Shown here one piece after another: positions 17,674 through 29,843 of a DNA stretch of 64,000 nt. A program made the position numbers and the translations under genes. Position 1 is the first letter of the stretch. The number at the start of each line of letters is the position of its first letter. Location of the stretch: the NCBI RefSeq assembly GCF_000304335.1, contig NZ_CAJF01000014.1:1-64000 (forward strand), read 5' to 3'. Below the pieces are notes generated by a model, which saw nothing but the letters and a program-made list of their open reading frames with translations, was not told the origin of the DNA and made no database searches. The DNA comes from Microbacterium yannicii PS01. Its GTDB lineage: Bacteria; Actinomycetota; Actinomycetes; Actinomycetales; Microbacteriaceae.

Positions 17674-18126
17674 GTGACTGAAACGGTGGACGTCCCCATT
17701 ATCGCCCCCGATGTTCCGGCGTACGCGCACCCGGGCGATGCCGGGGCGGACCTCGTCGCCGCGGAGGCGCTGCGACTCGGTCCCGGCGATCGCGCCATGG
17801 TGGGCACCGGCGTCCGCATCGCCCTGCCGGAGGGCTACGCCGCATTCGTCGTCCCGCGCAGCGGGCTCGCGGCCAAGCACGGCATCACCGTCGTGAACTC
17901 GCCCGGCACGGTCGATGCGGGCTACCGCGGCGAGATCAAGGTCATCCTGCTCAACACCGACAAAGAGCGCGCCCACGACATCGCGGTGGGCGACCGCATC
18001 GCTCAGCTCATCGTGATGCCGGTGACCCGCGCTGTCTTCCTCCCCGCCGAGGTGCTGCCCGACAGCGCCCGCGGCGAAGGCGGCTTCGGCTCCACCGGCT
18101 ACCAGAAGGACGGAGTCCTGGCATGA
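17674..18126 (+). CDS. dut: Deoxyuridine 5'-triphosphate nucleotidohydrolase (dUTPase)
   Basis: A 150-residue trimeric dUTPase, which removes dUTP and makes dUMP. All five motifs are visible: PGDAGADL, PRSGLAAKHG, the substrate-binding NSPGTVDAGYRGEIKV, GDRIAQLIV and the C-terminal GEGGFGSTG. The GTG start is 6 bases after a TACCCT -10 (17662-17667), so the transcript may be leaderless. The stop overlaps the DUF3710 start by 4 bases. Confidence 0.96.
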   Translation: MTETVDVPIIAPDVPAYAHPGDAGADLVAAEALRLGPGDRAMVGTGVRIALPEGYAAFVVPRSGLAAKHGITVVNSPGTVDAGYRGEIKVILLNTDKERAHDIAVGDRIAQLIVMPVTRAVFLPAEVLPDSARGEGGFGSTGYQKDGVLA

Positions 18127-18722
18127 CCGATCCCACATCCGCAGACGCCCCGCGCAAGGCGGCCCCCGAAGACCGCGCGAGCACCGGCCCGTTCGACGAG
18201 TCGGAAGCGAACCCCGTCCGTCCCTATATCGACCTCGGCGGCATCAAGATCCTTCCGCGCGAGGGCCTGAACCTGCGCCTCGAGGTCGAGGAGCAGACGA
18301 AACGGATCGTGGCGGTGGGTCTGGACTACGCGGGTTCCACCCTCCAGGTGCAGCCGTTCGCGGCTCCGCGCTCGGTCGGCCTGTGGGAGGAGACCCGCGA
18401 GCAGATCCGGCAGCAGATCCGTCAGCAGGGCGGCCGCGTCGAGGAGCGGGAGGGCCCGCTGGGTCCGGAGCTGCTCGCCGAGGTTCCGGTCGTCGCAGGC
18501 CCCGACAGCACCGCCGGCAAGCGTCTGGCGCGATTCGTCGGCGTCGACGGCCCGCGCTGGTTCCTGCGCGGTGTGATCGGGGGAGCGGCCACGAGCGATG
18601 TGGCGGCCGCCGCCGACATCGAGGATCTGTTCCGCTCGATCGTCGTGGTGCGCGGCGGCTCGCCGATGCCGCCACGGGATCTCATTCCGCTGCGCATGCC
18701 GGCCACCCCGGGCGTCGCGTGA
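18123..18722 (+). CDS. DUF3710 protein
   Basis: A 199-residue soluble actinobacterial protein of unknown function. It has a conserved core with GLDYAGSTLQVQPFAAPRS and GPRWFLRGVIGG. It is overlapped by 4 bases at both ends, by dut upstream and DUF3159 downstream, so all three are one operon. This dut-DUF3710-DUF3159 order is usual in actinobacteria. Confidence 0.88.
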   Translation: MTDPTSADAPRKAAPEDRASTGPFDESEANPVRPYIDLGGIKILPREGLNLRLEVEEQTKRIVAVGLDYAGSTLQVQPFAAPRSVGLWEETREQIRQQIRQQGGRVEEREGPLGPELLAEVPVVAGPDSTAGKRLARFVGVDGPRWFLRGVIGGAATSDVAAAADIEDLFRSIVVVRGGSPMPPRDLIPLRMPATPGVA

Positions 18723-19498
18723 GCGATCTGCATCCGCCCGAAGATCCTTCGCGCCGCGCCGATCGCGGCCCGGAGGGCACGGAGGGTGCGCAAGGCGAGG
18801 CCTCGGCCTCCGACATCCTGGGTGCGGCGCTCGGCGACGCCGCGCGCCGTGCCGGATTGGACCCTTCCGAGGGGAAGAGCACCGGCACCGTGGTGTGGAC
18901 CGCGATGGGCGGGTGGCGGGGCGTGCTCGAATCCGTCCTTCCGGGCCTCGTCTTCATCGTCGTCTACACCCTGACGATCGACCCTGCGACGGGTGACGGA
19001 GATCTGTGGCTGTCGCTCGGCCTGTCGGTCGGCATCGCCGCGGTCTTCACGATCGTGCGCCTGGTGGCGCGGCAGCCGGTCACCGCCGCCGTCGGCGGGC
19101 TCGTCGCCGCAGGTGCCGCCGCCGCGATCGCCGCGTTCACCGGTGAGGCCAGCAACAACTTCATCCCCGGATTCGTCACCAACGCGCTGTACGGCTCGGC
19201 ATTCCTGGTGTCGGCCCTCGTCGGCTGGTCGCTCATCGGGCTCGCCGTCGGCTTCCTCATGGGAGAGGGCACGGCGTGGCGACGCGACAAGCGCAAGCGG
19301 CGCGTCTTCTTCTGGCTGGCGATCGCGTGGGCGGGCCTGTTCGCCGCACGGCTGCTCGTGCAGCTCCCGCTCTACTTCGCCGACAACGTGACGGCGCTCG
19401 GAACCCTCAAGCTCGTGATGGGCCTGCCGCTGTTCGCGCCGCTGGTGGCTGTGACGTGGCTCGCCGTGCGAGCGCTCTACCCACCCGCCCCGAAGTGA
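18719..19498 (+). CDS. DUF3159 membrane protein
   Basis: A 259-residue integral membrane protein with a charged 60-residue N-terminal tail and about five or six hydrophobic segments between residues 75 and 250. It includes the family-typical GGWRGVLESVLPGLVFIVVY near residue 62. Function unknown. The GTG start overlaps the DUF3710 stop (GTGA). It ends immediately before the palindrome in front of aconitase. Confidence 0.85.
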   Translation: MSDLHPPEDPSRRADRGPEGTEGAQGEASASDILGAALGDAARRAGLDPSEGKSTGTVVWTAMGGWRGVLESVLPGLVFIVVYTLTIDPATGDGDLWLSLGLSVGIAAVFTIVRLVARQPVTAAVGGLVAAGAAAAIAAFTGEASNNFIPGFVTNALYGSAFLVSALVGWSLIGLAVGFLMGEGTAWRRDKRKRRVFFWLAIAWAGLFAARLLVQLPLYFADNVTALGTLKLVMGLPLFAPLVAVTWLAVRALYPPAPK

Positions 19499-19501
19499 TA
19501 C

Positions 19502-19525
19502 ATTTATCTTGATATCGAGATAAAT
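19502..19525. promoter_or_regulatory. 24-bp palindrome upstream of aconitase, likely operator
   Basis: An AT-rich palindrome centred at 19513/19514, with 11 of 12 base pairs matching and a core of GATATC. It starts 4 bases after the DUF3159 stop and 131 bases before the acn start. The AT-rich arms stand out from the high-GC surroundings. The length and symmetry suit a dimeric MarR- or TetR-type repressor. Streptomyces TamR, a MarR-family protein responding to aconitate and citrate, is known to control an aconitase gene. That link is only an analogy here. Confidence 0.65.
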
Positions 19526-19632
19526 TCTCTCCGCCCGAATAAGGCCATCCTCACTAGCCGAGGGCTCCGGGGCGGGGGAAGATGGGGAAGCCGGGCATCG
19601 GCCCGCTCCCGCCGCCGACGAAGGAGACAGAC

Positions 19633-22467
<2,835 letters not shown>

Positions 22468-22478
22468 CAGCGGTTTCA

Positions 22479-22510
22479 CGGGGACCGGATGCCGCGGCAT
22501 CCGGTCCCCG
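22479..22510 (+). terminator. Hairpin terminator after aconitase
   Basis: Perfect 15-bp arms at 22479-22493 and 22496-22510, just after the acn stop. There is no U tract, as is common in high-GC actinobacteria. The dxs -10 element TAGACT follows at 22524-22529. Confidence 0.7.
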
Positions 22511-22563
22511 TCCGTGTCCCGGGTAGACTTGCAGGGCCCTCCTGGGCCGGGAAAGGAGCGGGA

Positions 22564-24522
22564 ATGCCGCTGCTGTCGTCCATCGCCGGACCACGTGACC
22601 TCGATGCTCTCAGCCTCGACCAGCTGGAACAGCTCGCGGACGAGATCCGCGGATTCCTGGTCGAGAACGTCGCGCGCACCGGGGGCCACCTCGGACCCAA
22701 TCTGGGTGTCGTCGAGCTCACGATCGCGCTGCATCGGGTGTTCGATTCGCCGTCGGATCCCTTCATCTTCGACACCGGACATCAGTCGTATGTGCACAAG
22801 CTGCTCACCGGGCGACAGGACTTCACCCGTCTCCGTGCCCGGGGCGGTCTGGCCGGCTATCCGCAGCGCTCCGAGAGCCCGCACGACGTCGTCGAGTCCT
22901 CCCACGCGTCGAGCTCGCTGAGCTGGGCCGACGGGGTCTCGCGTGCCCTCACCCGCACCGGTCGCAGAGACCGCCACGTCATCGCGGTCGTCGGCGACGG
23001 CGCGCTGACGGGGGGAATGACGTGGGAGGCGCTCAACAACATCTCCGACGACAACGACCGCAACCTCGTCATCGTCGTCAACGACAACGGGCGCTCCTAT
23101 GCGCCGACGATCGGCGGAATGGCGCGCTATCTGAACCGGGTGCGCACCGCGGACTCGTATCGCACCCTCCACCGCGGCTCCGACACGCTGTTCCGCAAGC
23201 TCGGTCCCGCCGCGCGGGCGGTCTACCGCGGCGTTCGCGGGGGGACGCACGGCTTCCTGTCGCGCTTCACGAACAACGCGGCCCTCTACTCCAACCTCGA
23301 CATCAAGTACCTGGGTCCTGTCGACGGACACGACCTGCCGACGCTCATCGAGACGCTCGAGCTCGCGAAGGAGTACGGCGCGCCGGTGATCGTCCACGCG
23401 ATCACCGAGAAGGGTCGCGGCTACGGACCCGCCCTGGAAGACGAGGCCGATCAGTTCCACGCCGTCGGCAAGATCGACCCGCTCACGGGCGTGGCGCTCG
23501 GCGGCCCCGGCGACACGACGTGGACCGACGTCTTCGCCGACGAGCTGGTCGCCGTGGGCGAGGAGCGCGACGATGTCATCGCGATGACCGCCGCAATGCT
23601 GCGACCCACTGGCCTGCTCCCGTTCGCTCAGCGCTTCCCGGATCGCGTCTACGACGTCGGCATCGCCGAGCAGCACGCCGTGGCCTCGGCCGCGGGTCTG
23701 GCGTTCGGCGGTCTTCATCCGGTCGTCGCGATCTACGCGACGTTCATGAACCGCGCCTTCGACCAGGTGCTGATGGATGTCGGCCTCCATCGTGCGGGTG
23801 TGACGTTCGTCCTGGACCGTGCCGGCGTTACCGGCCCCGACGGCCCCAGCCATCACGGCATCTGGGATCTTGCGATGCTGCAGATCGTCCCGAACATCCG
23901 CATCGCCGTGCCTCGGGACGGCGAGCGGCTGCGTGAGGAGCTGCGCGAAGCGGTCGCCGTCGACGATGCTCCGACGGTGGTGCGGTTCCCCAAGGCGACT
24001 CTCGGCGCGGAGCTTCCCGCGATCGAGCGTCTCGACGACGGCGTCGACGTCCTGGTGCGGTCCGAGGCCCACGACGTGCTGCTGGTCGGCATCGGACCCA
24101 TGGCGCACACCGCGGTGGACGTGGCGCAGCGCCTGCGCGCCCAGGGCATCGGCGCGACGGTCGTCGACCCGCGATGGGTGATCCCGGTGCAGCCGTCGAT
24201 CGTCGAGCTCGCGGCATCCCATCGCCTCGTCATCACGATCGAGGACGGCATCCGCGTCGGAGGCATCGGCACCCGTGTGCGTCAAGTGCTGCGCGAGGCG
24301 GGGGTCGACACCGCCGTCGACGAGCTCGGCGTTCCCGATGCGTTCATCGATCATGCGACCCGGGACCAGATCATGGAGGACGCCGGCCTGCTGCCCGCCA
24401 AGATCGCGCAGGACGTGGTCGCCCAGGTGCTCGGCACGCGGATCCCCGTGGCGCGCGGAGCGGCCCCCGGCGACGTCTCGACGCTCGACGACCTCGCCCG
24501 GGCCCGCGAGTCCCGCGACTGA
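22564..24522 (+). CDS. dxs: 1-deoxy-D-xylulose-5-phosphate synthase
   Basis: A 652-residue thiamine-diphosphate enzyme making DXP from pyruvate and glyceraldehyde 3-phosphate, the first step of the MEP isoprenoid pathway. The TPP motif is GDGALTGGMTWEALNN. The central transketolase-like domain has DVGIAEQHAVASAAGLA with the catalytic glutamate, and the C-terminal domain follows. The ATG has AAAGGAG upstream. An 18-bp hairpin separates it from the converging fadB-like gene. Confidence 0.97.
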   Translation: MPLLSSIAGPRDLDALSLDQLEQLADEIRGFLVENVARTGGHLGPNLGVVELTIALHRVFDSPSDPFIFDTGHQSYVHKLLTGRQDFTRLRARGGLAGYPQRSESPHDVVESSHASSSLSWADGVSRALTRTGRRDRHVIAVVGDGALTGGMTWEALNNISDDNDRNLVIVVNDNGRSYAPTIGGMARYLNRVRTADSYRTLHRGSDTLFRKLGPAARAVYRGVRGGTHGFLSRFTNNAALYSNLDIKYLGPVDGHDLPTLIETLELAKEYGAPVIVHAITEKGRGYGPALEDEADQFHAVGKIDPLTGVALGGPGDTTWTDVFADELVAVGEERDDVIAMTAAMLRPTGLLPFAQRFPDRVYDVGIAEQHAVASAAGLAFGGLHPVVAIYATFMNRAFDQVLMDVGLHRAGVTFVLDRAGVTGPDGPSHHGIWDLAMLQIVPNIRIAVPRDGERLREELREAVAVDDAPTVVRFPKATLGAELPAIERLDDGVDVLVRSEAHDVLLVGIGPMAHTAVDVAQRLRAQGIGATVVDPRWVIPVQPSIVELAASHRLVITIEDGIRVGGIGTRVRQVLREAGVDTAVDELGVPDAFIDHATRDQIMEDAGLLPAKIAQDVVAQVLGTRIPVARGAAPGDVSTLDDLARARESRD

Positions 24523-24538
24523 CCGCCGGGCGGGACGC

Positions 24539-24577
24539 CGAAAGGGCACATCCTCACCATGAGGATGTGCCCTTTCG
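24539..24577. terminator. Bidirectional hairpin terminator
   Basis: Perfect 18-bp arms at 24539-24556 and 24560-24577 with a 3-base loop. The AAA and TTT near the base serve as U tracts in both directions, between converging dxs and the fatty-acid oxidation gene. Confidence 0.88.
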
Positions 24578-24594
24578 CCGATCGCTGCGGCGGA

Positions 24595-26739
24595 CTACGC
24601 CTTGATGCCCCTGATGGCCGGGTGGTGGAAGGTGTCGCCGAAGACGCGCTCCGACGCTCCCTCGCGGTCGAGGTACGGCGATGCTCCGCCGTCGATGAAG
24701 GGCCAGCCGGCGCCGAGGATCAGGCAGAGGTCGATGTCCTGCACCTCGGGCACCACGCCTTCGTCGAGCATGATCCGGATCTCCTGCGCCAGGCCGTCCT
24801 GCACGCGGCGCAGGATCTCGGCGGCGGGGGTCGGCGTCTTGCCGACCGCGGGCCTGAGGGTCTTCTCCGCCGCCTTGGTCCATCCCGTTACGCGACCGCC
24901 CTTGTCCTTCTCGACGACCTCGGGCAGCTCGGCAAGGGCGTGGAAGTTGTCGTTGGCGTAGAACCGGTCGGGGAAGGCGCCCACCATCGTGTCCTGCACG
25001 TGGGCCGCGACCTTCCAGCCGACGAGATCGATCAGCTGGAACGGTCCCATCGGCAGCCCGAGGGGAGCGAACGCCTTCTCGACGTCGGCCACCGGCGTGC
25101 CCTCGTACACGGCTCGGGCGGCCTCGCCCATCACTTTCGCGAGCAGCCGGTTCACGACGAAGCCCGGAGCGTCGGCCGTGAGCACCGCGTTCTTGCCGAG
25201 GTTCTTGGCCACGACGAACGCGGTGGAGAGCGCGGCATCCGCCGTGTGCGGCGTCTTGACGATCTCGATCAGCGGCATCACCGCCACCGGATTGAAGAAG
25301 TGGAAGCCGACCAGGCGCTCGGGGTGTGCGAGCGTGGCGCCGATCTCCTCGACCGACAGCGATGAGGTGTTCGTCGCGAGGATCGCGTCCTCGGCCACGA
25401 TCTTCTCGATCTCGCCGAAGACCTGCTGCTTGACGCCGACCTCCTCGAAGACCGCCTCGATCACGAAATCGCAGTCCGCGTAGAGGCTCTTGTCGGTCGT
25501 GCCGGTCACCAGGGCTCGCAGCTGGTTGGCGGTGTCGCCGTCGAGGCGTCCCTTCGCCTCGAGCTTGCCGATCTCTTCGTGGATGTAGGCGACGCCCTTG
25601 TCGACGCGAGCCTGGTCGAGGTCGGTGATGAGGACGGGCACCCGGAGCTTGCGCACGAACAGCAGCGCGAACTGAGAGGCCATGAGGCCTGCGCCGATGA
25701 TGCCGACCTTGGCGACCTTCTTGGCGAGCGCCTTGTCCGGCGCGCCCACCGGACGCTTGGCCCGCTTCTGCACCAGATCGAAGGCGTACATCGATGCGGC
25801 GAACTGGTCGCCTGCCACGAGCTCGGCCAGCGCCTCGTCCTCGCGCGCGAAGCCCTCGGCTCGCGTACCGCCCCTCGCCTTGTCGAGCAGCTCGAGCGCC
25901 GCGTACGGGGAGCGCGGCATGGTGCCGATCTTCGACTCGAGCATGCCGCGCGCCATCTTGATCGCGACGGGCCACTTGACGGCGCGCTCGATCTTGCCGG
26001 GCTCGTTCCTGCGGTCCACCTTCACGCGTCCGCTGAGCACGCGGTCGGCCCACCCGAGGGACTCCTCGAGATAGTTCGCCGCCGGGAAGATCGCATCGAC
26101 GATGCCGTAGTCGAAGGCCTGCTGCGGCTTGAGCATCCGGTTCTGCTTGAGCGGGTTGGAGACCACGACCTCGAGCGCGTTCTCGATCCCGATCAGGTTC
26201 GGCAGCAGGTAGGCCCCGCCCCAGCCGGGGATGATGCCGAGGAACACCTCGGGCAGCGCGATGGCGGCGGCCGAGGCATCCACCGTCCGATATGTCGAGT
26301 TGAGCGCGATCTCGAGCCCGCCGCCGAGGGCGAGTCCGTTGACGAAGGCGAAGGACGGCACTCCGAGGTCGGACAGCTTGCCCAGCACGTGGTGGCCGAG
26401 CTGGGCGATCAGGCGGGCGTGGTCTTTCGAGCCCACCTTCGAGATGTCGGAGAGATCGGCGCCGGCGGCCAGGATGTACTGCTTGCCGGTGATGCCGACC
26501 GCCTGGATCTCGCCCTTGCCGGCGCGGGTACGGAGGGTGTCGAGCGTCTCTCCGAGCTCGGTGAGGGTCGCCGGCCCCAGTGTGTTCGGGCGGGTGTGGT
26601 CCCGGCCGTTGTCGAGCGTGATGAGAGCGAGCACCTTGCCGGAGGCGAGGCGGATGTCGCGCACGCGGGAGTGCGTGATCACCTCGCCCTCCGTCAGGGC
26701 CTGAATGGGGGAGAAGTCGATCTGTTCGTAGTTCGTCAT
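24595..26739 (-). CDS. fadB: Fatty-acid oxidation multifunctional protein (enoyl-CoA hydratase / 3-hydroxyacyl-CoA dehydrogenase)
   Basis: A 714-residue bifunctional beta-oxidation enzyme. The N-terminal crotonase domain (about 20-290) shows GLALGGGLEIALNSTYR and ALPEVFLGIIPGWGG. The NAD-binding domain starts at VGIIGAGLMASQFALLF near 340, with NTSSLSVEEI and HFFNPVAVMPLIEIV, and C-terminal dehydrogenase domains follow. It acts with the thiolase 12 bases upstream in the same operon. FadJ-like naming would be equally acceptable. Confidence 0.93.
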   Translation of the reverse strand: MTNYEQIDFSPIQALTEGEVITHSRVRDIRLASGKVLALITLDNGRDHTRPNTLGPATLTELGETLDTLRTRAGKGEIQAVGITGKQYILAAGADLSDISKVGSKDHARLIAQLGHHVLGKLSDLGVPSFAFVNGLALGGGLEIALNSTYRTVDASAAAIALPEVFLGIIPGWGGAYLLPNLIGIENALEVVVSNPLKQNRMLKPQQAFDYGIVDAIFPAANYLEESLGWADRVLSGRVKVDRRNEPGKIERAVKWPVAIKMARGMLESKIGTMPRSPYAALELLDKARGGTRAEGFAREDEALAELVAGDQFAASMYAFDLVQKRAKRPVGAPDKALAKKVAKVGIIGAGLMASQFALLFVRKLRVPVLITDLDQARVDKGVAYIHEEIGKLEAKGRLDGDTANQLRALVTGTTDKSLYADCDFVIEAVFEEVGVKQQVFGEIEKIVAEDAILATNTSSLSVEEIGATLAHPERLVGFHFFNPVAVMPLIEIVKTPHTADAALSTAFVVAKNLGKNAVLTADAPGFVVNRLLAKVMGEAARAVYEGTPVADVEKAFAPLGLPMGPFQLIDLVGWKVAAHVQDTMVGAFPDRFYANDNFHALAELPEVVEKDKGGRVTGWTKAAEKTLRPAVGKTPTPAAEILRRVQDGLAQEIRIMLDEGVVPEVQDIDLCLILGAGWPFIDGGASPYLDREGASERVFGDTFHHPAIRGIKA

Positions 26740-26751
26740 TCCAGCCGGCCC

Positions 26752-27957
26752 CTACTTCTTCCGCTTGCCGTCGTAGTGCGGGTTCTCCCAGATGACCGAT
26801 CCGCCCTGCCCGAGTCCCACGCACATCGCGGTGAGGCCGTAGCGGACGTCCGGGCGCTCAGCGAACTGCGCGGCGAGCTGGATCATGAGGCGCACGCCGG
26901 ACGCGGCGAGCGGGTGGCCCACCGCGATCGCGCCGCCCCACTGGTTGACGCGAGGGTCGTCGTCGGCGATCCCGAAGTGGTCCAGCAGCGAGATGACCTG
27001 GATGGCGAAGGCCTCGTTGAGCTCGAACAGCGCGATGTCGTCGATCTTCAAGCCGGCCTTCCTCAGCGCCTTCTCGGTCGCCGGGATCGGCCCGATGCCC
27101 ATGATCTCGGGCTGGACGCCCGCGAACGCGAACGAGACGAGCCTCATCTTCGGCGCGAGCCCGAGCTCCTTGACGGCTGCGCCGCCGGCCAGCAGCGACA
27201 TCGTCGCTCCGTCGGTGAGGGGCGAGGAGGTGCCGGCCGTGACACGGCCGTGCGGACGGAAGGGCGTCTTGAGGCCCGCCAGGTCTTCCATCGTCGTCTG
27301 GGGGCGACGTCCCTCGTCCTCGGTGGCAAGACCCCACGCGCCTTCGGCGTCCTTGACCGCGACCGGCACCAGGTCGGGCTGGATCTTGCCGGTGTCATAG
27401 GCGGCCTGCAGCTTGTGCTGGCTCAGCATGCCGAACCGGTCGGAGCGCTCCTTGGTCAGATGCGGGAAGCGGTCGAAGATGCGCTCGGCGGTGACGCCCA
27501 TGTTGAGCGCGCCGGGGTCGACCATCTTCTCCGCGACGAACCGCGGGTTGGGGTCCGCATTGGCACCGATCGGGTGGTGGCCCATGTGCTCCACACCGCC
27601 GGCCAGCGCGACGTCGTACATGCCGACTCCGATGGACGCGGCCATCGTCGTGACGCTCGTCATGGCGCCCGCGCACATGCGGTCGATCGCGAACCCGGGG
27701 ACGCTCTGCGGCAGCCCGGCCAGGATCGCGACGCTCCGGCCCAGGGTCAGGCCCTGGTCGCCGGTCTGCGAGGTCGCGGCGATCGCGACGTCGTCGATGC
27801 GGTCCCGGGGAACGTCGGCGTTGCGCTCCATCAGGCCGATCGTCGCCTTGACGGCAAGATCGTCCGCTCGGGTGTTCCAGTACATGCCTTTCTCGCCGGC
27901 GCGCCCGAACGGGGTGCGCATTCCATCGACGAAGAAGACGTCCGAAATCTCGGCCAC
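26752..27957 (-). CDS. fadA: Acetyl-CoA C-acyltransferase (thiolase)
   Basis: A 401-residue thiolase that cleaves 3-oxoacyl-CoA in the last step of beta-oxidation. The nucleophile is C95 in IDRMCAGAMTS. The histidine motif is WGGAIAVGHPLAASG and the C-terminal cysteine motif is MCVGLGQGGSVIW. It is the first gene of a two-gene operon with the fadB-like gene. Confidence 0.94.
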   Translation of the reverse strand: MAEISDVFFVDGMRTPFGRAGEKGMYWNTRADDLAVKATIGLMERNADVPRDRIDDVAIAATSQTGDQGLTLGRSVAILAGLPQSVPGFAIDRMCAGAMTSVTTMAASIGVGMYDVALAGGVEHMGHHPIGANADPNPRFVAEKMVDPGALNMGVTAERIFDRFPHLTKERSDRFGMLSQHKLQAAYDTGKIQPDLVPVAVKDAEGAWGLATEDEGRRPQTTMEDLAGLKTPFRPHGRVTAGTSSPLTDGATMSLLAGGAAVKELGLAPKMRLVSFAFAGVQPEIMGIGPIPATEKALRKAGLKIDDIALFELNEAFAIQVISLLDHFGIADDDPRVNQWGGAIAVGHPLAASGVRLMIQLAAQFAERPDVRYGLTAMCVGLGQGGSVIWENPHYDGKRKK

Positions 27958-28029
27958 TCTGCCTCCAAAAATAGGGATGACGTCAGCCTAGGAGCGGCCG
28001 CTGGCCGCTGAGAATCGGGTGGCGGAAAC

Positions 28030-29229
28030 CTACGAAGCCGTTTCCGACGCGGTCGCGGGCTCTTGCACGGATCCCACAAAGGCATCGGCAATAGGCTGTG
28101 CAGTCTGCTCAATCTGCCAGCGGCGCGCGCCGAGCGTTTCCAGGGCATCGCCGACGGATGCCGCGGTCAGCGGTTCCGGCGGAGACCAGGCGACGCGACG
28201 CAGCAGGTCGGGCGTCAGCAGGTTCTCGGTCGGCATGCCGAGCTCCTGGGCACGCTGCTCCACCACAGGGCGCGCCGCCTTGAGCCGCGCGTCGGCCTCC
28301 GGGTTGCGGTCGCTCCATGCCCGAGGCGGGGGGAGGGAGTCTCCGCCGCCGCCGCGCTCCAGGGGGAGCGGATCAGCTGCCCGCCCGGCCTCGATCGCGG
28401 CCCACCAGCGATCCAGCTGCGATCGGCTGGCGCGTCCGGTGAAGTCCTTGACAGCCGCCAGGGCGCTCTTGGACGCGGGATCGGCCAGCACCGCGGCGAC
28501 GAGCGCCCGATCGGGTACGAGGCGCCCCGGCGCCACGTCCTGCTCCTGCGCGAACTCCTCGCGTGCCGTCCACAGCGCGCGGGCGACGGCAAGCGCCCGC
28601 CGGCCGCGGACCGTATGCAGCCCGCTCAGCCGGCGCCACGGCTCTTCGCGGACGGGCTTGGGCTCGCGCTCGAGGACCGCCAGGAACTCCTGTGCGGCGA
28701 ATTCGGTCTTGCCCTGCTCTGCGAGCTCGTCGGCGAGCTTGTCTCGGACGTCCACGAGGTGCTCGACATCCAACGCGGCGTACTCGAGCCAGGCCTGGGG
28801 CAGCGGGCGGGTCGACCAGTCGGAGGCGGAGTGCGCCTTGGCGAGCGAGATGCCGAGGGTGTCCTCGACGACGGCGCCGAGACCGACCCGCTCGTGTCCG
28901 AGCAGCCGGGCGGCGAGCTCGGTGTCGAAGATCTTCGCCGGCCGGAGTCCGAGCTCGCGCAGCGAGGGCAGGTCTTGGCTGGCGGCATGCAGAACCCACT
29001 CCGCGTCGCCGATCGCGTCCTGCAGCGCGGTGAAGTCGCCGATGGGCGGCGGGTCGAACAAGAAAAGGCCCGCGCCACGCCGGAACACCTGTACGAGGTA
29101 GGCGCGCTGGGAGTAGCGGAAGCCGGACGCGCGTTCCACGTCGACGGCCACGGGGCCGCTCCCTCCGGCGAGCACGCGAGCTGCTTCGACAGCACCTTCG
29201 AGCTCGTCGATGACGACGTAATCAACCAC
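28030..29229 (-). CDS. rnd: Ribonuclease D (HRDC-containing 3'-5' exonuclease)
   Basis: A 399-residue DEDD-type exonuclease. DEDDy residues are in VAVDVERASGF, HAASQDLPSLREL, FDTELAARLLG and YAALDVEHLVDVRD. The HRDC domain follows around residues 205-285, and the C-terminal 100 residues are typical of actinobacterial RNase D. A GTG start (VVDYVVIDE) overlapping the DUF3000 stop by about 8 bases was preferred. An in-frame ATG 30 bases upstream is possible. Expected role: 3' maturation of tRNA and other RNAs. Confidence 0.9.
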   Translation of the reverse strand: MVDYVVIDELEGAVEAARVLAGGSGPVAVDVERASGFRYSQRAYLVQVFRRGAGLFLFDPPPIGDFTALQDAIGDAEWVLHAASQDLPSLRELGLRPAKIFDTELAARLLGHERVGLGAVVEDTLGISLAKAHSASDWSTRPLPQAWLEYAALDVEHLVDVRDKLADELAEQGKTEFAAQEFLAVLEREPKPVREEPWRRLSGLHTVRGRRALAVARALWTAREEFAQEQDVAPGRLVPDRALVAAVLADPASKSALAAVKDFTGRASRSQLDRWWAAIEAGRAADPLPLERGGGGDSLPPPRAWSDRNPEADARLKAARPVVEQRAQELGMPTENLLTPDLLRRVAWSPPEPLTAASVGDALETLGARRWQIEQTAQPIADAFVGSVQEPATASETAS

Positions 29230-29818
29230 GCGTCGACCTGCGAGAATCCAGCATCGCAATCCCTTCAGAGCCCGGCGGTAGCCCGGCCAGCATGCACACC
29301 AACTCTGCCCATGCTTCCACGTGCGGAGCGATCGCGCCTTCCGGCGACCAGGATGCGCGCAGTTCTATCTGCGCGCCGTCGCCCTCGGCCGCCAGGGATC
29401 CGAAGCCCTTCGAGAGAGTCTTGGTGGCGGTTCCGGATGCCGAGTGATAGCTCGCCCGGCGCGAGTCCAGGGCGTCGGTCAGCCATGACCACGCCACGTC
29501 GGCGAGCAGGGGGTCGACGCCGATGTCTGGTTCCAGCGGCGCCTGCGCGAAGCAGACGATCCGCCACGGGCCGTTCCACGGAGCCGGCTCGTCGGCGTCG
29601 TACAGAAGGATCAGCCGCCCGGTGCCGTAGGGCGAGTCCAGGCCGTCCGGTTCCTCCTCTGCGCGCACGTCGCCCGCGATCGCAAGGGCGTGCGGAGCGA
29701 TGCCGGTGGGTGCGGGGATCTCGCGCACGGTGAGGTCGTCGCGGAACGACATGGCGCGCACATCGTCGGCCGCTTGCGCGAACGAGGACGGCGCCGCCGG
29801 AGGACGATGCTCAGCCAC
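29222..29818 (-). CDS. DUF3000 protein
   Basis: A 198-residue actinobacterial protein of unknown function, typically just upstream of rnd as here. It shows VAWSWLTDALDSRRASYHSASGTATKTLSKGFG, the most conserved part of the family. A GTG start at 29818 is 6 bases after a TAGTCT -10 on the minus strand. That -10 shares its TA with the -10 of the divergent hydrolase gene. Confidence 0.85.
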   Translation of the reverse strand: MAEHRPPAAPSSFAQAADDVRAMSFRDDLTVREIPAPTGIAPHALAIAGDVRAEEEPDGLDSPYGTGRLILLYDADEPAPWNGPWRIVCFAQAPLEPDIGVDPLLADVAWSWLTDALDSRRASYHSASGTATKTLSKGFGSLAAEGDGAQIELRASWSPEGAIAPHVEAWAELVCMLAGLPPGSEGIAMLDSRRSTRG

Positions 29819-29824
29819 GCGGAC

Positions 29825-29834
29825 AGACTAGGCT
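29825..29834. promoter_or_regulatory. Overlapping divergent -10 elements
   Basis: On the plus strand TAGGCT (29829-29834) faces the hydrolase gene. On the minus strand TAGTCT (complement of 29825-29830) faces DUF3000. The two hexamers share 29829-29830, so polymerase can probably occupy only one at a time. Confidence 0.5.
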
Positions 29835-29843
29835 GAGGCCTCG

